NCBI RefSeq assembly: GCF_002261215.1
Contig: NZ_NEVS01000004.1
Location: forward strand, 1,116,001 to 1,180,000
DNA from: Bordetella genomosp. 11
GTDB lineage: Bacteria; Pseudomonadota; Gammaproteobacteria; Burkholderiales; Burkholderiaceae_B
Direction of reading: 5' to 3'
DNA length: 64,000 nt
Shown: in pieces, positions 36,490 through 44,998 of the stretch
Numbering within the stretch: position 1 is the first letter of the stretch
Layout: each line of letters begins with the position of its first letter
Translations under genes and position numbers: made by a program
Notes under the pieces: model-generated
What the model saw: the letters and a program-made list of their open reading frames with translations, nothing else
Database searches by the model: none
What the model was told of the DNA's origin: nothing

Positions 36490-37223
36490 TCGGCGGCCTC
36501 CAAGGGCATATCCCGTCCCAGCGACGCCGCCACGCGGCGCCAGCGGGTCTCGAGCGTGGCGTCGATTTCTCCCAGCGACGTTTCGGCGCGGCAGCCGCCG
36601 CGGGTGATGGATTCGTCAGCCAGGACGCGCCAGTGACCGGTCCGGAGTTCTTCCGCCAGATGCAGCCGCACCAGTTCCAGGTCCAGCGGATGCAGCCACA
36701 GGCGCAGGGGCGCGCTGGCGGTCGGATTCATATGCAGCACTTCGCGCACCGCCGTAAGCAAGGACTCCGGCTGTGTCGCGACGGTCGTGCGCACGACTTG
36801 GCGGGCGATATCCAGTGCCAGGGTCAGCAGCGCCTGGCCCGTTTTTTCTTCCAGCTGCGCAAGGGAAGATGCCGTCGCCGACAGGATCGCGCGCAGGCGC
36901 TCGGCCTCCTCGGCGCCTTGCCGACGGGCGTCCGCCAACCCTTGCGCGAGCCCCGCCTGCCGGCCTTCTTCCAGGCCCTGGTCGTAGCCGCGCGCGCGGC
37001 CTTCGGCGATGCCCAGGTCGTAGCCTTCGGCACGGCCTTCCGTCAGGCCCTGCTCGTGGCCGGCACGGCGGGCTTGCTCGCGGACCACGCGCGGATCCGG
37101 TCCCGGGTCCGGTTGCGCTTCCGGCACGTTGACGACCGCGTCCTGCTCCTCGAACGACGCCAGGCGCCAGCGCTGCCACGAAGCGCCGGCGGACGACGCG
37201 GGGACGGCGCGGCGTTCAGACAT
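36486..37223 (-). CDS. fliH: Flagellar export regulator FliH
   Basis: FliH is the FliI-binding peripheral stalk and anchors the ATPase to FliN. The 245-residue protein has a Pro-rich start, a glycine-repeat helix ([20 protein letters not shown], then [20 protein letters not shown]; about 65-110), a coiled coil and a C-terminal domain with [16 protein letters not shown]. The GxxxG run is longer than in enteric FliH. It overlaps fliG by 8 bases. Confidence 0.94.
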   Translation of the reverse strand: MSERRAVPASSAGASWQRWRLASFEEQDAVVNVPEAQPDPGPDPRVVREQARRAGHEQGLTEGRAEGYDLGIAEGRARGYDQGLEEGRQAGLAQGLADARRQGAEEAERLRAILSATASSLAQLEEKTGQALLTLALDIARQVVRTTVATQPESLLTAVREVLHMNPTASAPLRLWLHPLDLELVRLHLAEELRTGHWRVLADESITRGGCRAETSLGEIDATLETRWRRVAASLGRDMPLEAAE

Positions 37224-38223
37224 ACGTGTCGTCTCCCTGGCCGCCCAATACGATCTGCCCGCTTTCGGCCAGGCGGCGCGCGACCAGCAGGATCTTCTTC
37301 TGTTCGGCCTCGACCTTCGACATGCGGATCGGTCCTTGCGCTTCCAGGTCTTCCCGCAGCATTTCCGCCGCGCGGCTGGACATATTGCGCAGGAACTTGT
37401 CGCGCAGGTCCTCGACGGCTCCCTTGAGCGCCACCATCAGCGTGTCGTTGTCGACTTCCTTCAGGATCAGCTGGATGCCGCGGTCCTCGACGTCGAGCAG
37501 GTTCTCGAACACGAACATTTCGTCGACGATCTTCTGCGCGAGGTCCGCATCGCGTTCGCGCAGGCTGGCCACGACGGTCTCCTCGTCGGAGGAGTTCATC
37601 ATGTTCAGGATCTCCGCCGCGGTGCGTACTCCGCCCATCTTGCTGCGCTTGGCGCCCTGGCCCGCCAGTACGGCGTTCAGCGTTTCGGTCAGCTCCGACA
37701 GCGCGGCCGGCTGCACACCGCCGAAAGTGGCGATGCGCAGCATCACGTCGTTGCGCAGGCGTTCGGTCAGGCGTGTGAGCACGGCGGCGGCGCGGTCGCG
37801 CTCCAGGTGGACCAGGATGGTGGCGATGATCTGCGGGTGTTCGTCGCCGATCAGCTCGGCCACGATGTGCGGATCCAGCCAGTTCAGCGCATCGATGCCG
37901 CTGCCGCTGTCGCCGGCTTCCAGGATGTCCTCGATCAGCCCCGCGGCGCGGTCGCTGCCCAGGGCCTTGGTCAGCACGGAGCGGATGTAGTCGTCCGACC
38001 CCAGCGTGACGGCGATGAACTGATCGGCTTCCTGGCGGAATTCCTCCAGTACTTCGGCCACATCCTCACGCGTCACCTGCTTGAGCTGGGCCATGGCGGC
38101 GCCCACCTGCTGCACCTCACGGGCGCTCAGGAAGCGGAAGACCTCGGCCGCGGCGTCTTCGCCCAGGGACATCAGCAGCACCGCTGCCCGGGTAATGCCA
38201 TCGATGGGTTTATCACTTGGCAT
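37216..38223 (-). CDS. fliG: Flagellar switch and torque protein FliG
   Basis: FliG links the MS ring to the C ring and carries the charged face that meets the stator. The 335-residue protein shows ITRAAVLLMSLGEDAAAEVF at the start, NWLDPHIVAELIGDEHPQIIATIL in the middle and the C-terminal torque helix region MFVFENLLDVEDRGIQLIL with LRNMSSRAAEMLREDLEAQG. Length is standard. It overlaps fliF by 11 bases. Confidence 0.97.
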   Translation of the reverse strand: MPSDKPIDGITRAAVLLMSLGEDAAAEVFRFLSAREVQQVGAAMAQLKQVTREDVAEVLEEFRQEADQFIAVTLGSDDYIRSVLTKALGSDRAAGLIEDILEAGDSGSGIDALNWLDPHIVAELIGDEHPQIIATILVHLERDRAAAVLTRLTERLRNDVMLRIATFGGVQPAALSELTETLNAVLAGQGAKRSKMGGVRTAAEILNMMNSSDEETVVASLRERDADLAQKIVDEMFVFENLLDVEDRGIQLILKEVDNDTLMVALKGAVEDLRDKFLRNMSSRAAEMLREDLEAQGPIRMSKVEAEQKKILLVARRLAESGQIVLGGQGDDTYV

Positions 38224-39901
38224 CTTTGCTCATCCAGGTACGCAGCACCATGGCCACCGCGCGCGGGTCCTTGTTCGCCATATCGCGGGCGCGTTTCATG
38301 TTGTCCTCGAAACGATCCATTTCCTTGGCCCTGGCATGCTCCTGGGCCTCGCGCACCGCTTCCTGCCGTTCGATCTCGGCCACTTCCGGGTCGATCGGCG
38401 GGTTCATATAGCGTTCGTAGATGGGGCGCACGAGGGAGCGCCATACCCACACCGCCAGTATCGCGAGGACGATCCAGCCCAGCGCCGTCTTGGCCAGCGC
38501 GATGTTGGAGGGATCCTTCCACCACGGCGTCGTCGGTTCGGCATCGTTGAACTGGCTGTTGACCACGTTCAGCGAGTCGCCGCGCGCCTCGGAATAGCCC
38601 ATCGCTTCCTTGACCAGCGTGGTCAGCTTGTTGAGCTGGTCGGCCGGCATCGCCTTGGGCTCGCCCTCCTTGTCGGGCAGGTAGTTGATGACCACCGCCA
38701 CCGACAGGCGCTTGACCGCGCCGACCGGCTGTTTGATATGGCTGATGGTGCGATCGACTTCGTAGTTGGTCGTGTTCTCGCGGCGCGTGGTCGACGGGCC
38801 CTGCTGGGCGGCGGTGGCGGTCTGCGCCTGGCCGGCCTGGCCCTGGGCCTGGCCCGGCTGCTGGGCGCCCGGCTGGCCGGGACGCTGGCCCGGTTGCGCC
38901 GCGGGGGGATTGGCGATGGGCGCCTGGGCGGCGGCCGGCGGTTCGTTGGTCAACGCGCCGGGCACGCCCTGGGCGGGGTTGACGCCGTTCTGCTGGGAAT
39001 CGTTGGTCTGCTGGCTGCGCACGGCGGCCTGGCCCGGTTCCTGGTTCGGCCGATAGACTTCCGACGTTTCTTCGCGCCGGGAGAAGTCCATATCGACGCT
39101 GGCCTGGGCGTGGACGTTACCCGGGCCGACCAGGGGATTCAGGATGGCCAGGATGCGTTCGACGGTGCGCTGCTCGGTTTCGCGCACGTAGCGCGTCTGG
39201 TCGGCGTCCATGCCGCGGCCTTCGCCGCTGGGCGAGGACAGCAGGCGGCCGTTCTGGTCGACGATCGACACATTGCCGACCGTCAATTCCGGCACGCTGG
39301 AGGCCACCAGCCACGAAATGGCCGATACCTGGGAATCGCCGATACTGCGGCCGGGGTACAAGGTCAGGACGATCGATGCCGTCGGAGGACGGCGGTCGCG
39401 CACGAACAGGGTCTGGCGCGGCAGCGCCAGGTGCACCCGGGCGTGCTGCACGGCGTTCATGGATTCGATCGAGCGGGCTAGTTCGCCTTCCAGGCCACGC
39501 TGGTAGTTGATCTGTTCGGTGAACTGGCTGGCGCCGAAGCGGGTATTGTCCAGCAGCTCGAAGCCGACCGAACCGCCGCGCGGCAAGCCCTGTCCGGCCA
39601 GTTGCAGGCGCGCGTCGTAGACTTTTTCGGCGGGCACCAGGATCGCGGTACCGGTCTCGTTGAAGCGATAGGGCACGTTCATCTGGTTCAGGGCGGTGAC
39701 GATGGCGCCGCCGTCCCGGTCGTCCAGATTGGAGAACAGTACCTTATAGTTGGGGTCGCGTCCCCACATCACCGCCGCCACGATGAGCGCGACGACCGCA
39801 GCCGCCGCTCCCAGCAATAGCGGTTTCGGGACGGTCCGCAGCTTCTCCAGCACGGGAAACCGGGACATCAGGGACGAAGTCAGGGTGGCCTGCTGGTTCA
39901 T
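38213..39901 (-). CDS. fliF: Flagellar MS-ring protein FliF
   Basis: FliF forms the MS ring in the inner membrane. The 562-residue protein has a first membrane helix (about 28-46, [19 protein letters not shown]), a large periplasmic part with YscJ-like domains ([36 protein letters not shown]), a Gln/Pro/Ala-rich loop near 310-370, a second membrane helix near 460-480 and a C-tail that binds FliG. It is the first gene of the minus-strand fli operon. Confidence 0.96.
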   Translation of the reverse strand: MNQQATLTSSLMSRFPVLEKLRTVPKPLLLGAAAAVVALIVAAVMWGRDPNYKVLFSNLDDRDGGAIVTALNQMNVPYRFNETGTAILVPAEKVYDARLQLAGQGLPRGGSVGFELLDNTRFGASQFTEQINYQRGLEGELARSIESMNAVQHARVHLALPRQTLFVRDRRPPTASIVLTLYPGRSIGDSQVSAISWLVASSVPELTVGNVSIVDQNGRLLSSPSGEGRGMDADQTRYVRETEQRTVERILAILNPLVGPGNVHAQASVDMDFSRREETSEVYRPNQEPGQAAVRSQQTNDSQQNGVNPAQGVPGALTNEPPAAAQAPIANPPAAQPGQRPGQPGAQQPGQAQGQAGQAQTATAAQQGPSTTRRENTTNYEVDRTISHIKQPVGAVKRLSVAVVINYLPDKEGEPKAMPADQLNKLTTLVKEAMGYSEARGDSLNVVNSQFNDAEPTTPWWKDPSNIALAKTALGWIVLAILAVWVWRSLVRPIYERYMNPPIDPEVAEIERQEAVREAQEHARAKEMDRFEDNMKRARDMANKDPRAVAMVLRTWMSKDAK

Positions 39902-40023
39902 CGGCTGCCCCCGCTCGCCAAACGGCGCGAGTTCCGGGGATGTACGTGGGGGGAGGGCAAGTTACACATGCAACGTGCTTCGGGTATCGGAGCGTGGATT
40001 ATGGCCGGGGGGGACGACATCCC

Positions 40024-40065
40024 AAGGGCAGAAAAACCTGGGTTTTTGGCGTCATTTGCCATTTA
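40024..40065. promoter_or_regulatory. Candidate FlhDC box A
   Basis: A half-site AAGGGCAGAAAAACCT, a 10-base spacer, then CGTCATTTGCCATTTA. Compared with the enterobacterial half-site pair AATGGCAGAAATAGCG / CGCTATTTCTGCCATT, 12 of 16 and 7 of 16 positions agree; the second half improves if two bases are deleted. Weak on its own. Confidence 0.35.
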
Positions 40066-40095
40066 TGTCTTGCGCGATACAAGAGCCGTTCTTCA

Positions 40096-40137
40096 AGAAG
40101 CCGAAATATCGGGTTTTTTGACTTCATTTGTGCCATA
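40096..40137. promoter_or_regulatory. Candidate FlhDC box B
   Basis: Half-sites AGAAGCCGAAATATCG and CTTCATTTGTGCCATA separated by 10 bases; each agrees with the enterobacterial FlhDC half-sites at 11 of 16 positions, in the right inverted arrangement. The box ends 57 bases upstream of the fliE ATG. Confidence 0.45.
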
Positions 40138-40194
40138 TGGGGATGGCCGCGGGACGGTAGTCTCTCGCCACCGACAATAAAGGATAGATTTGCC

Positions 40195-40530
40195 ATGGCA
40201 ATAGCCGGACTGGCTGGTATCGAAAACATGCTGGAGCAGATGCGACAGGTCGTTCGCGTCGCGCAGGACGGCACGCCGGACGGCGTGGGCGGCGCGGGGC
40301 AGGTTGGCGACGGTTTCGCGGCGGAGCTTCAGCGATCCCTGAAGCGGGTATCCGGCGCGCAGACTGCCGCCGTGACCCAGGCCAAGGCGTTCGAGCTCGG
40401 CGCCCCCAATGTTTCCTTGAACGACGTCATCGTGGATATGCAAAAAGCCAACGTCGGATTCCAGACGGCGGTGCAGGTGCGCAATCGCCTTGTGGCGGCT
40501 TACAAGGAAATCTCGTCCCTGTCGGTGTGA
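40195..40530 (+). CDS. fliE: Flagellar hook-basal body protein FliE
   Basis: FliE joins the MS ring to the rod and is the first exported subunit. I start at [20 protein letters not shown] (111 residues), the family size; the longer frame reaches back into the control region. The C-terminal motif [34 protein letters not shown] is diagnostic. It is on the opposite strand to fliF, which differs from an all-in-one fliE-fliF operon. Confidence 0.95.
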   Translation: MAIAGLAGIENMLEQMRQVVRVAQDGTPDGVGGAGQVGDGFAAELQRSLKRVSGAQTAAVTQAKAFELGAPNVSLNDVIVDMQKANVGFQTAVQVRNRLVAAYKEISSLSV

Positions 40531-40609
40531 GACTTGCCGGTTTTGTGCAAGAATCCTGCCCGTGCGGCACGCTTCGGACTAATTCCGTTATCGCCGTCGA
40601 CGGTGTGCG

Positions 40610-41773
40610 ATGCTTGACACTCTTACATTGCTTGTCGTAGCCGTAATCCAGTTCGAGATCATCGGCGTCGTGCTGCTGACAACATGGTTCATCTCCCGGC
40701 GCGCGCGCGGCGCCCTCGGAGGGGGCGGAGCCATGGCGCTGATCGCGGCGATGTGCCTGTTGCCGGTCTGGTATCTATGGGATACCGGTATCGCCCACAT
40801 CGCCGGGTTTCATTGGATACTGCTTACGTTGATCGTGGTGGTGCCTTCGGGCCTGCTGCTTTTCCTCGCACTTCACCTGGTGCGTTCGGAAGCCATCTTG
40901 CGCGCCGTGCGCATTACGCGCAGCGGCCAGAGCGTGCTCGGCCTTTCGCAGGTTGCCGATTCCGAGGCCCTGGAAGAGGACCTGCGCCAGGCGATGCAGG
41001 AAACCGGACAACTTTATGTCCACTATCAGCCTATCTACAGCGCCGGTACCCGCACGCTGGTCGGGTTCGAGGCGCTCCTGCGCTGGAACCACCCGCATCG
41101 GGGATTGGTCGCGCCCATGCAGTTCATTCCGCTGGCGGAACAGACGGAACTGATCGTTCCGCTGGGCGCGTGGGTGCTCGAAACCGCCTGCGCCGAGGCG
41201 GCCACCTGGCCGGAACCCTGGTATCTGTCGGTCAATCTTTCACCGGTGCAACTGGAGAAAATCCAGCTGGTGCGCGATGTGCGGGCCGTCCTGGATCGCA
41301 CCGGGCTGGCCGCCGAACGGTTGGAACTGGAGATTACCGAAGGCGTGCTGGTGGCGGCCGAGGGCGGCGAGATCTCGCGCCTGGCCGAATTGCGTCGCGC
41401 GGGCGTGCGGATCGCCATCGACGACTTCGGAACCGGCTATTCCAGCCTGGGCTATCTGCGCCAGCTGCCGTTCGACACCATCAAGATCGATCGCTCCTTC
41501 GTGCGCAACCTGGAAAGCGATTCCAGCGCCCAGGCCATCGTCGGTACCATCGTCGAACTATCTCGCCGCCTGAATCGCGAGATCGTCGCCGAAGGCGTGG
41601 AGACGGAAGGGCAGTACGCCATCCTGAACGCGCTGCAATGCCACCGCGTGCAGGGATGGCTGCTGGGCAAACCCATGCCCCCGGAAGAGATCGCCGTGCA
41701 CTATTTCCCCAGCGCCCCCGAGGAAGCCGAAGTCCGGGAAGTGCCCTGGGTCGACCGGCCGGACACGGCCTAG
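40610..41773 (+). CDS. Membrane-anchored EAL-domain c-di-GMP phosphodiesterase
   Basis: Likely degrades cyclic di-GMP. The 387-residue protein has three hydrophobic segments in the first 100 residues (about 4-28, 40-62, 68-92) and a C-terminal EAL domain from about 125. The catalytic set is complete: EALLRW, LSVNLSP, LEITEG, IAIDDFGTGYSSLGYL, KIDRSFV and VAEGVET. No GGDEF domain is present, so it is a dedicated hydrolase rather than a bifunctional enzyme. It follows fliE by 79 bases on the same strand and converges on ycgR, the c-di-GMP effector. The N-terminal input signal is unknown. Confidence 0.92.
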   Translation: MLDTLTLLVVAVIQFEIIGVVLLTTWFISRRARGALGGGGAMALIAAMCLLPVWYLWDTGIAHIAGFHWILLTLIVVVPSGLLLFLALHLVRSEAILRAVRITRSGQSVLGLSQVADSEALEEDLRQAMQETGQLYVHYQPIYSAGTRTLVGFEALLRWNHPHRGLVAPMQFIPLAEQTELIVPLGAWVLETACAEAATWPEPWYLSVNLSPVQLEKIQLVRDVRAVLDRTGLAAERLELEITEGVLVAAEGGEISRLAELRRAGVRIAIDDFGTGYSSLGYLRQLPFDTIKIDRSFVRNLESDSSAQAIVGTIVELSRRLNREIVAEGVETEGQYAILNALQCHRVQGWLLGKPMPPEEIAVHYFPSAPEEAEVREVPWVDRPDTA

Positions 41774-41833
41774 GGCGGAAAGGGCACGGGCGCCGCCCGG
41801 TCCAGGCCGGGGCGGCATCGCGCAAGGCGCCCT

Positions 41834-41865
41834 GGATCAGTTTGCCGCGCGCGCCTTTTCCAGGC
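41834..41865. repeat. Duplicated ycgR 3' end, downstream copy
   Basis: A 32-base segment (GGATCAGTTTGCCGCGCGCG onward) that repeats the last coding bases and stop of ycgR (41871-41902) with one mismatch, 37 bases away, same orientation. It lies in the gap between the EAL gene and ycgR. Confidence 0.85.
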
Positions 41866-41873
41866 TCCCCGGA

Positions 41874-42689
41874 TCAGTTTGCCGCGCGCGCTTTTTCCAG
41901 GCGCCACACCACCTGCTGCAGCCAGGCTTCCTGGCGTCCGTTCAGCGCGGCGAATTCCGCGCCGATGTGCGTCAGCGGATCCTGGATGCTCAGGCTGGGG
42001 CGCAGGGCCGGCGCGGCCGCGTCCGCCGGATTTTCGTCGGTCGCCGGCAACGGCTGGCCGGACAGCGGAATCACCGTGCGGACCTGCAGGTCCGTCGTGA
42101 TGTTGCCGAAGTCGCCGAAGTCCAGGTAAACCTCTTCCATGATGGCGCCCGCGGCCGGCAGCTCGGTCGCCAGGCGCTCCACGCGCAGCCCGATACCTTC
42201 CACGGAAATGTCGCGGATCGCGAACAGGATGGGCTTGGACTTGGGGTCCGGACGCCATTGCCCGGCGCAGCGTACCGTGGTGCCTATGATGGACGCGCGG
42301 AACAGCTTGCGCCGCTGGATGCGCGAGACACGTTCCGGCAAGGGCGACACGAAGGCCGCGCTGCCATCGTCGAAGCGCACCAGTTCGGGGCGCGGGACCC
42401 GGAAGTGGATCTGGACACCGCCGTAGCCGTTGCCGTGGAACTGCAGCACGGTGCCGACACGCAGGCCGCGGCTATCGTTGGTGGCGAAATCCGAGCCGGC
42501 GAAATCGCGCGGACGCCAGAAGAAATGATCGGTTTGCTTGTCGATGCCCAGCACCAGTATGGCGGTCTCGCGATCGGCGGCGTCGCGGACCAGGGTCGTG
42601 CAGTCCTGGTGGGTAAGTTCGAATATGGCGGAGCGTATTTCCTCCGGCCGCGTCAGCAGAAAGTCCGGTTCGGGCTCTTTCAACGGCAT
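41874..42689 (-). CDS. ycgR: c-di-GMP-binding flagellar brake protein YcgR
   Basis: YcgR binds c-di-GMP and then slows or biases the motor by contacting the switch/stator. The 271-residue protein starts at MPLKEPEPDFLLTRPEEIRS, with the N-terminal YcgR domain (EIRSAIFELTHQDCTTLVRD, FHGNGYGGVQIHFRVP) and a C-terminal PilZ domain carrying both ligand motifs: the arginine cluster QRRKLFR and DISVEGIGL. All binding residues appear intact. The upstream frame extension was rejected as it overlaps the FlhX-like gene. It is last in the FliK-like/FlhX-like/ycgR run. Confidence 0.94.
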   Translation of the reverse strand: MPLKEPEPDFLLTRPEEIRSAIFELTHQDCTTLVRDAADRETAILVLGIDKQTDHFFWRPRDFAGSDFATNDSRGLRVGTVLQFHGNGYGGVQIHFRVPRPELVRFDDGSAAFVSPLPERVSRIQRRKLFRASIIGTTVRCAGQWRPDPKSKPILFAIRDISVEGIGLRVERLATELPAAGAIMEEVYLDFGDFGNITTDLQVRTVIPLSGQPLPATDENPADAAAPALRPSLSIQDPLTHIGAEFAALNGRQEAWLQQVVWRLEKARAAN

Positions 42690-42708
42690 GGCGATTCCAG
42701 CGTAGAGA

Positions 42709-43032
42709 TCAATCGATTTTGTTGGTGGGCATGCCCGGCAGCGCTTTTTCGGGCCTTGCTTCAAGTCGGTACAGCCATGCCAGGAGTTCGGCGACCGCCA
42801 GGTACAGCTGTGGCGGTATGTGCGCGTCCAGGTCCACCTGCATCAACAGTCCGACCAGCTCCGGCGACTGATGCACGTACATGCCGTTTTCGCGTGCGGT
42901 GCGGATGATGGTGTCCGCGAGCGTTCCGTAGCCTTTGGCAACGACGCGCGGCGCGGTTTCGCCGTCCTGGTAGGAGAGGGCGACCGCGGCGGGGCGCGCC
43001 GTATCGTGGTCGGCGGAGCGCGGCAAATTCAT
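42709..43032 (-). CDS. FlhB C-terminal-domain protein (FlhX-like)
   Basis: A 107-residue soluble protein matching only the cytoplasmic domain of FlhB after the cleavage site. It aligns with residues 272 on of the local FlhB: VALSYQDGETAPRVVAKGYG, the PELVGLLMQVDLDAHIPPQLYLAVAELLAWLYRL end and the same spacing. It lacks the NPTH/NPTR motif and all membrane segments. Related small proteins (FlhX in epsilonproteobacteria, also called FhlB) can stand in for the cleaved FlhB C-domain. The start overlaps the upstream FliK-like stop by four bases, so the two are translationally coupled. Confidence 0.9.
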   Translation of the reverse strand: MNLPRSADHDTARPAAVALSYQDGETAPRVVAKGYGTLADTIIRTARENGMYVHQSPELVGLLMQVDLDAHIPPQLYLAVAELLAWLYRLEARPEKALPGMPTNKID

Positions 43033-44459
43033 GGCAGCGGCTCCGGCGCCGGCGCGTGCGCGCTCACGGTCAGCTGGGCCAGTTGCAAGCCGGCGTTTTC
43101 CAGGTGCTGGCGCAGATCGGCGCCGCCGGCAGCGATTTCGCCTTCGCTTTCGGGGGCCACGATCTGCAATGCCAGGCGTTGCCCGGACAGCGAAATGTTG
43201 GCTTCGACGGTGCCCAGCCGCGGCATGGTCAGCACCAGCCGGGTCGCCCAGGCCGCGGTCGCCTCGCCGGCGGGGTGCGCGGTTTCGTCGCGGGGTTCGC
43301 GCCGGATCTCCCACCACATTTCCGTGCCCGGCCAGGCCGTGCCCTCCCACGCCAGCGTCTGGTTGGCCAGCACTTCGAGCTGCTGGCGTACCAGCAGCGT
43401 GGCGTCCGGATGGATGCCGGGCGGCGCGGCGGGGGCATGACCCGGCGTCGAAGCCGACCAGGTGGATGCCGAACTACCCGCTGGCGAGCCATCGGCCTGG
43501 GCCATCATGGGCGCCGCGTGGGTGGGCAGGTTCAGGCGCGGATTCTCCGCCAGGATGGATTGCCTGGGTACCGGCGTCTGGATGGGTTGTGCCTGGCTGG
43601 CATCGAGCGCGGCCTGCGGTTCCCCGCGCAGCTGCGCGATGCCGCGTTGCCCATAGGCCACGTCGCCCAGGTGCGATTCATAGAACAGTCCGCTGCTTTC
43701 GATGGCTTGCCGCAGGGCTTGCGCCAGGGGCCCTGGCTGCGGGCCGTTCGTGTTCAGCGTGGCGGCCCGGGCACTTTCCGCGCCCTGCGCGCCGGACTGG
43801 CCGCCGGCCCGCGACGGGGCGTTACCGGCCATGTCGTCGGCGCCGGCCTCGGCGGCGAGGGCGGCGGTGGCCCCATTCGCGCCGCCCGCCGCGCCGTTCC
43901 GTGTCGCGCCTGCGGGTGCGTTCGTATTCGGGTTGCCGGCGCCGGCATCCTGTTGCCCGCCATCGTCCGCCGCGGGGCCCTGTACCGCCCGCGGTTCGCC
44001 CTGCGCCGCGCCCGCCTGGCCGGGACGTGTGCCCGCGGGCCCGCCGTCATGCCCGGCATCCGGTTGCGTCTCGGCGGACCACAGCGGTGCCTTGCCGGCG
44101 AGAGCCGGCGCGCTTTCCGGGTATTGGGCCAGCAGGGTCAGGATGACCCGCGCCGTCTGTCCCAGCGTGGTGGGGGCGGAAGGCGTGGTATCGGTGCTGA
44201 CGAAGCGGCTGCGCAGCGCGGCCGCGAGATCGGCCTGCTCCGCGGCCTCGCGCAATGCCGCGCGTTCGCGTCCGGTCAGGTTGCCCAGTTGGTCGGCGCC
44301 GCGGCCCTGCGGATCCGGACGCAGCCCGTCGATACTGCCGGGCGGAATGACCGCATCGCGCAATGTCGCGGTGTTGCCTTGCTGAGCGAGCTGCGTCCCC
44401 AGCACGGCATCCAGCCGCTGGACCAGCAGCGAACTGAGCGCGGTAGGCCCTACGCTCAT
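43029..44459 (-). CDS. Second FliK-like hook-length control protein
   Basis: A 476-residue protein with an Ala/Gly-rich disordered N-part and a C-terminal region (from about 375) resembling the Flg_hook domain: TRLVLTMPRLGTVEANISLSGQRLALQIVAPE and LRQHLENAGLQLAQLTVSAHAP. The pattern of a conserved Leu-Gly-Val strand followed by a helix matches FliK C-domains, though not the strict LRLxPxxLG motif of the first FliK. Its coupling to an FlhB C-domain gene supports a role in export-specificity control. Name based on domain pattern and context, not on a search. Confidence 0.78.
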   Translation of the reverse strand: MSVGPTALSSLLVQRLDAVLGTQLAQQGNTATLRDAVIPPGSIDGLRPDPQGRGADQLGNLTGRERAALREAAEQADLAAALRSRFVSTDTTPSAPTTLGQTARVILTLLAQYPESAPALAGKAPLWSAETQPDAGHDGGPAGTRPGQAGAAQGEPRAVQGPAADDGGQQDAGAGNPNTNAPAGATRNGAAGGANGATAALAAEAGADDMAGNAPSRAGGQSGAQGAESARAATLNTNGPQPGPLAQALRQAIESSGLFYESHLGDVAYGQRGIAQLRGEPQAALDASQAQPIQTPVPRQSILAENPRLNLPTHAAPMMAQADGSPAGSSASTWSASTPGHAPAAPPGIHPDATLLVRQQLEVLANQTLAWEGTAWPGTEMWWEIRREPRDETAHPAGEATAAWATRLVLTMPRLGTVEANISLSGQRLALQIVAPESEGEIAAGGADLRQHLENAGLQLAQLTVSAHAPAPEPLP

Positions 44460-44492
44460 TGCCGCGCTCTCCTGTCGTTACGCGGCTCCCCA

Positions 44493-44523
44493 GCGCTCCC
44501 TTCGGGCGGCCGTGCGGAAGCGC
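44493..44523. repeat. 31-base direct repeat, copy 1
   Basis: GCGCTCCCTTCGGGCGGCCG followed by TGCGGAAGCGC. An identical 31-base copy lies at 44574-44604. Both lie in the gap between the FliK-like gene and fliT. Confidence 0.9.
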
Positions 44524-44573
44524 GGACACGGGGGCCCTCCTGTCGCTTCGCGACATCCTCCCCGAGGGAGGAC

Positions 44574-44604
44574 GCGCTCCCTTCGGGCGGCCGTGCGGAA
44601 GCGC
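44574..44604. repeat. 31-base direct repeat, copy 2
   Basis: Identical to 44493-44523; it abuts the fliT stop codon (44605-44607). The stretch between the copies (44524-44573) holds CTTCGCGACATCC and CTCCCCGAGGGAG, the latter self-complementary. Confidence 0.9.
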
Positions 44605-44952
44605 TCATGCCACCGGCGCCTTAAACCCATAAGCATTGAGCGCGGCTTGTTGGCGCTTCATGCGGCCCAGCAGGTCGCTCATGCGCGCCAGCTCGGGAAT
44701 CGCGAGGTCGCGCGTGTTGGCGTCGTTTTCCAGGATCTGCACCAGCATGTCGTGTTTCTCGCGCCGTTCCGCATCGTCGAGCGGTTCGGTGACGCCGATG
44801 GTGCGCAGGCGTTCGACGATCTCGCAATAGGTCTGGCCGAACTGGAGAACGCCGCTCCAGTCCTGGGCGCGTGCGGAGTTCAGCATCGCCGCTGTGACAG
44901 CGACGATCTCGCGATAGAGCTCGAGAATGATTTGCGAGGACTGGGACGACAT
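44605..44952 (-). CDS. fliT: Flagellar export chaperone FliT
   Basis: FliT is the export chaperone of the filament cap FliD and in enterics also restrains FlhDC. I start at MSSQSSQIILELYREIVAVT (115 residues). The protein is all-helical (RAQDWSGVLQFGQTYCEIVERL, PELARMSDLLGRMKRQQAALNAYG). Sequence conservation of FliT is low, so the call also rests on its place after fliS-fliD. The 46-base gap from fliS is short. Confidence 0.9.
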   Translation of the reverse strand: MSSQSSQIILELYREIVAVTAAMLNSARAQDWSGVLQFGQTYCEIVERLRTIGVTEPLDDAERREKHDMLVQILENDANTRDLAIPELARMSDLLGRMKRQQAALNAYGFKAPVA

Positions 44953-44998
44953 AGATGGCCTTGTGGCGCGACGAGTATTATTGGGAGGTCCCGGGCAA

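Larger units (their letters stand above)
39902..40194. promoter_or_regulatory. Divergent fliF/fliE control region
   Basis: A 293-base gap between divergent operons, clearly more AT-rich (near 40020-40190) than its surroundings. It contains two candidate FlhDC boxes (listed separately) and a partial direct repeat: GGTTTTTGGCGTCATTTG and GGTTTTTTGACTTCATTTG about 70 bases apart. One box may serve each direction. Confidence 0.6.

Noticed and set aside
42709..43350. A longer 213-codon version of the FlhX-like gene
   Set aside because: The first 106 codons overlap the FliK-like gene out of frame and are Arg-rich shadow sequence; only the last 107 match FlhB.
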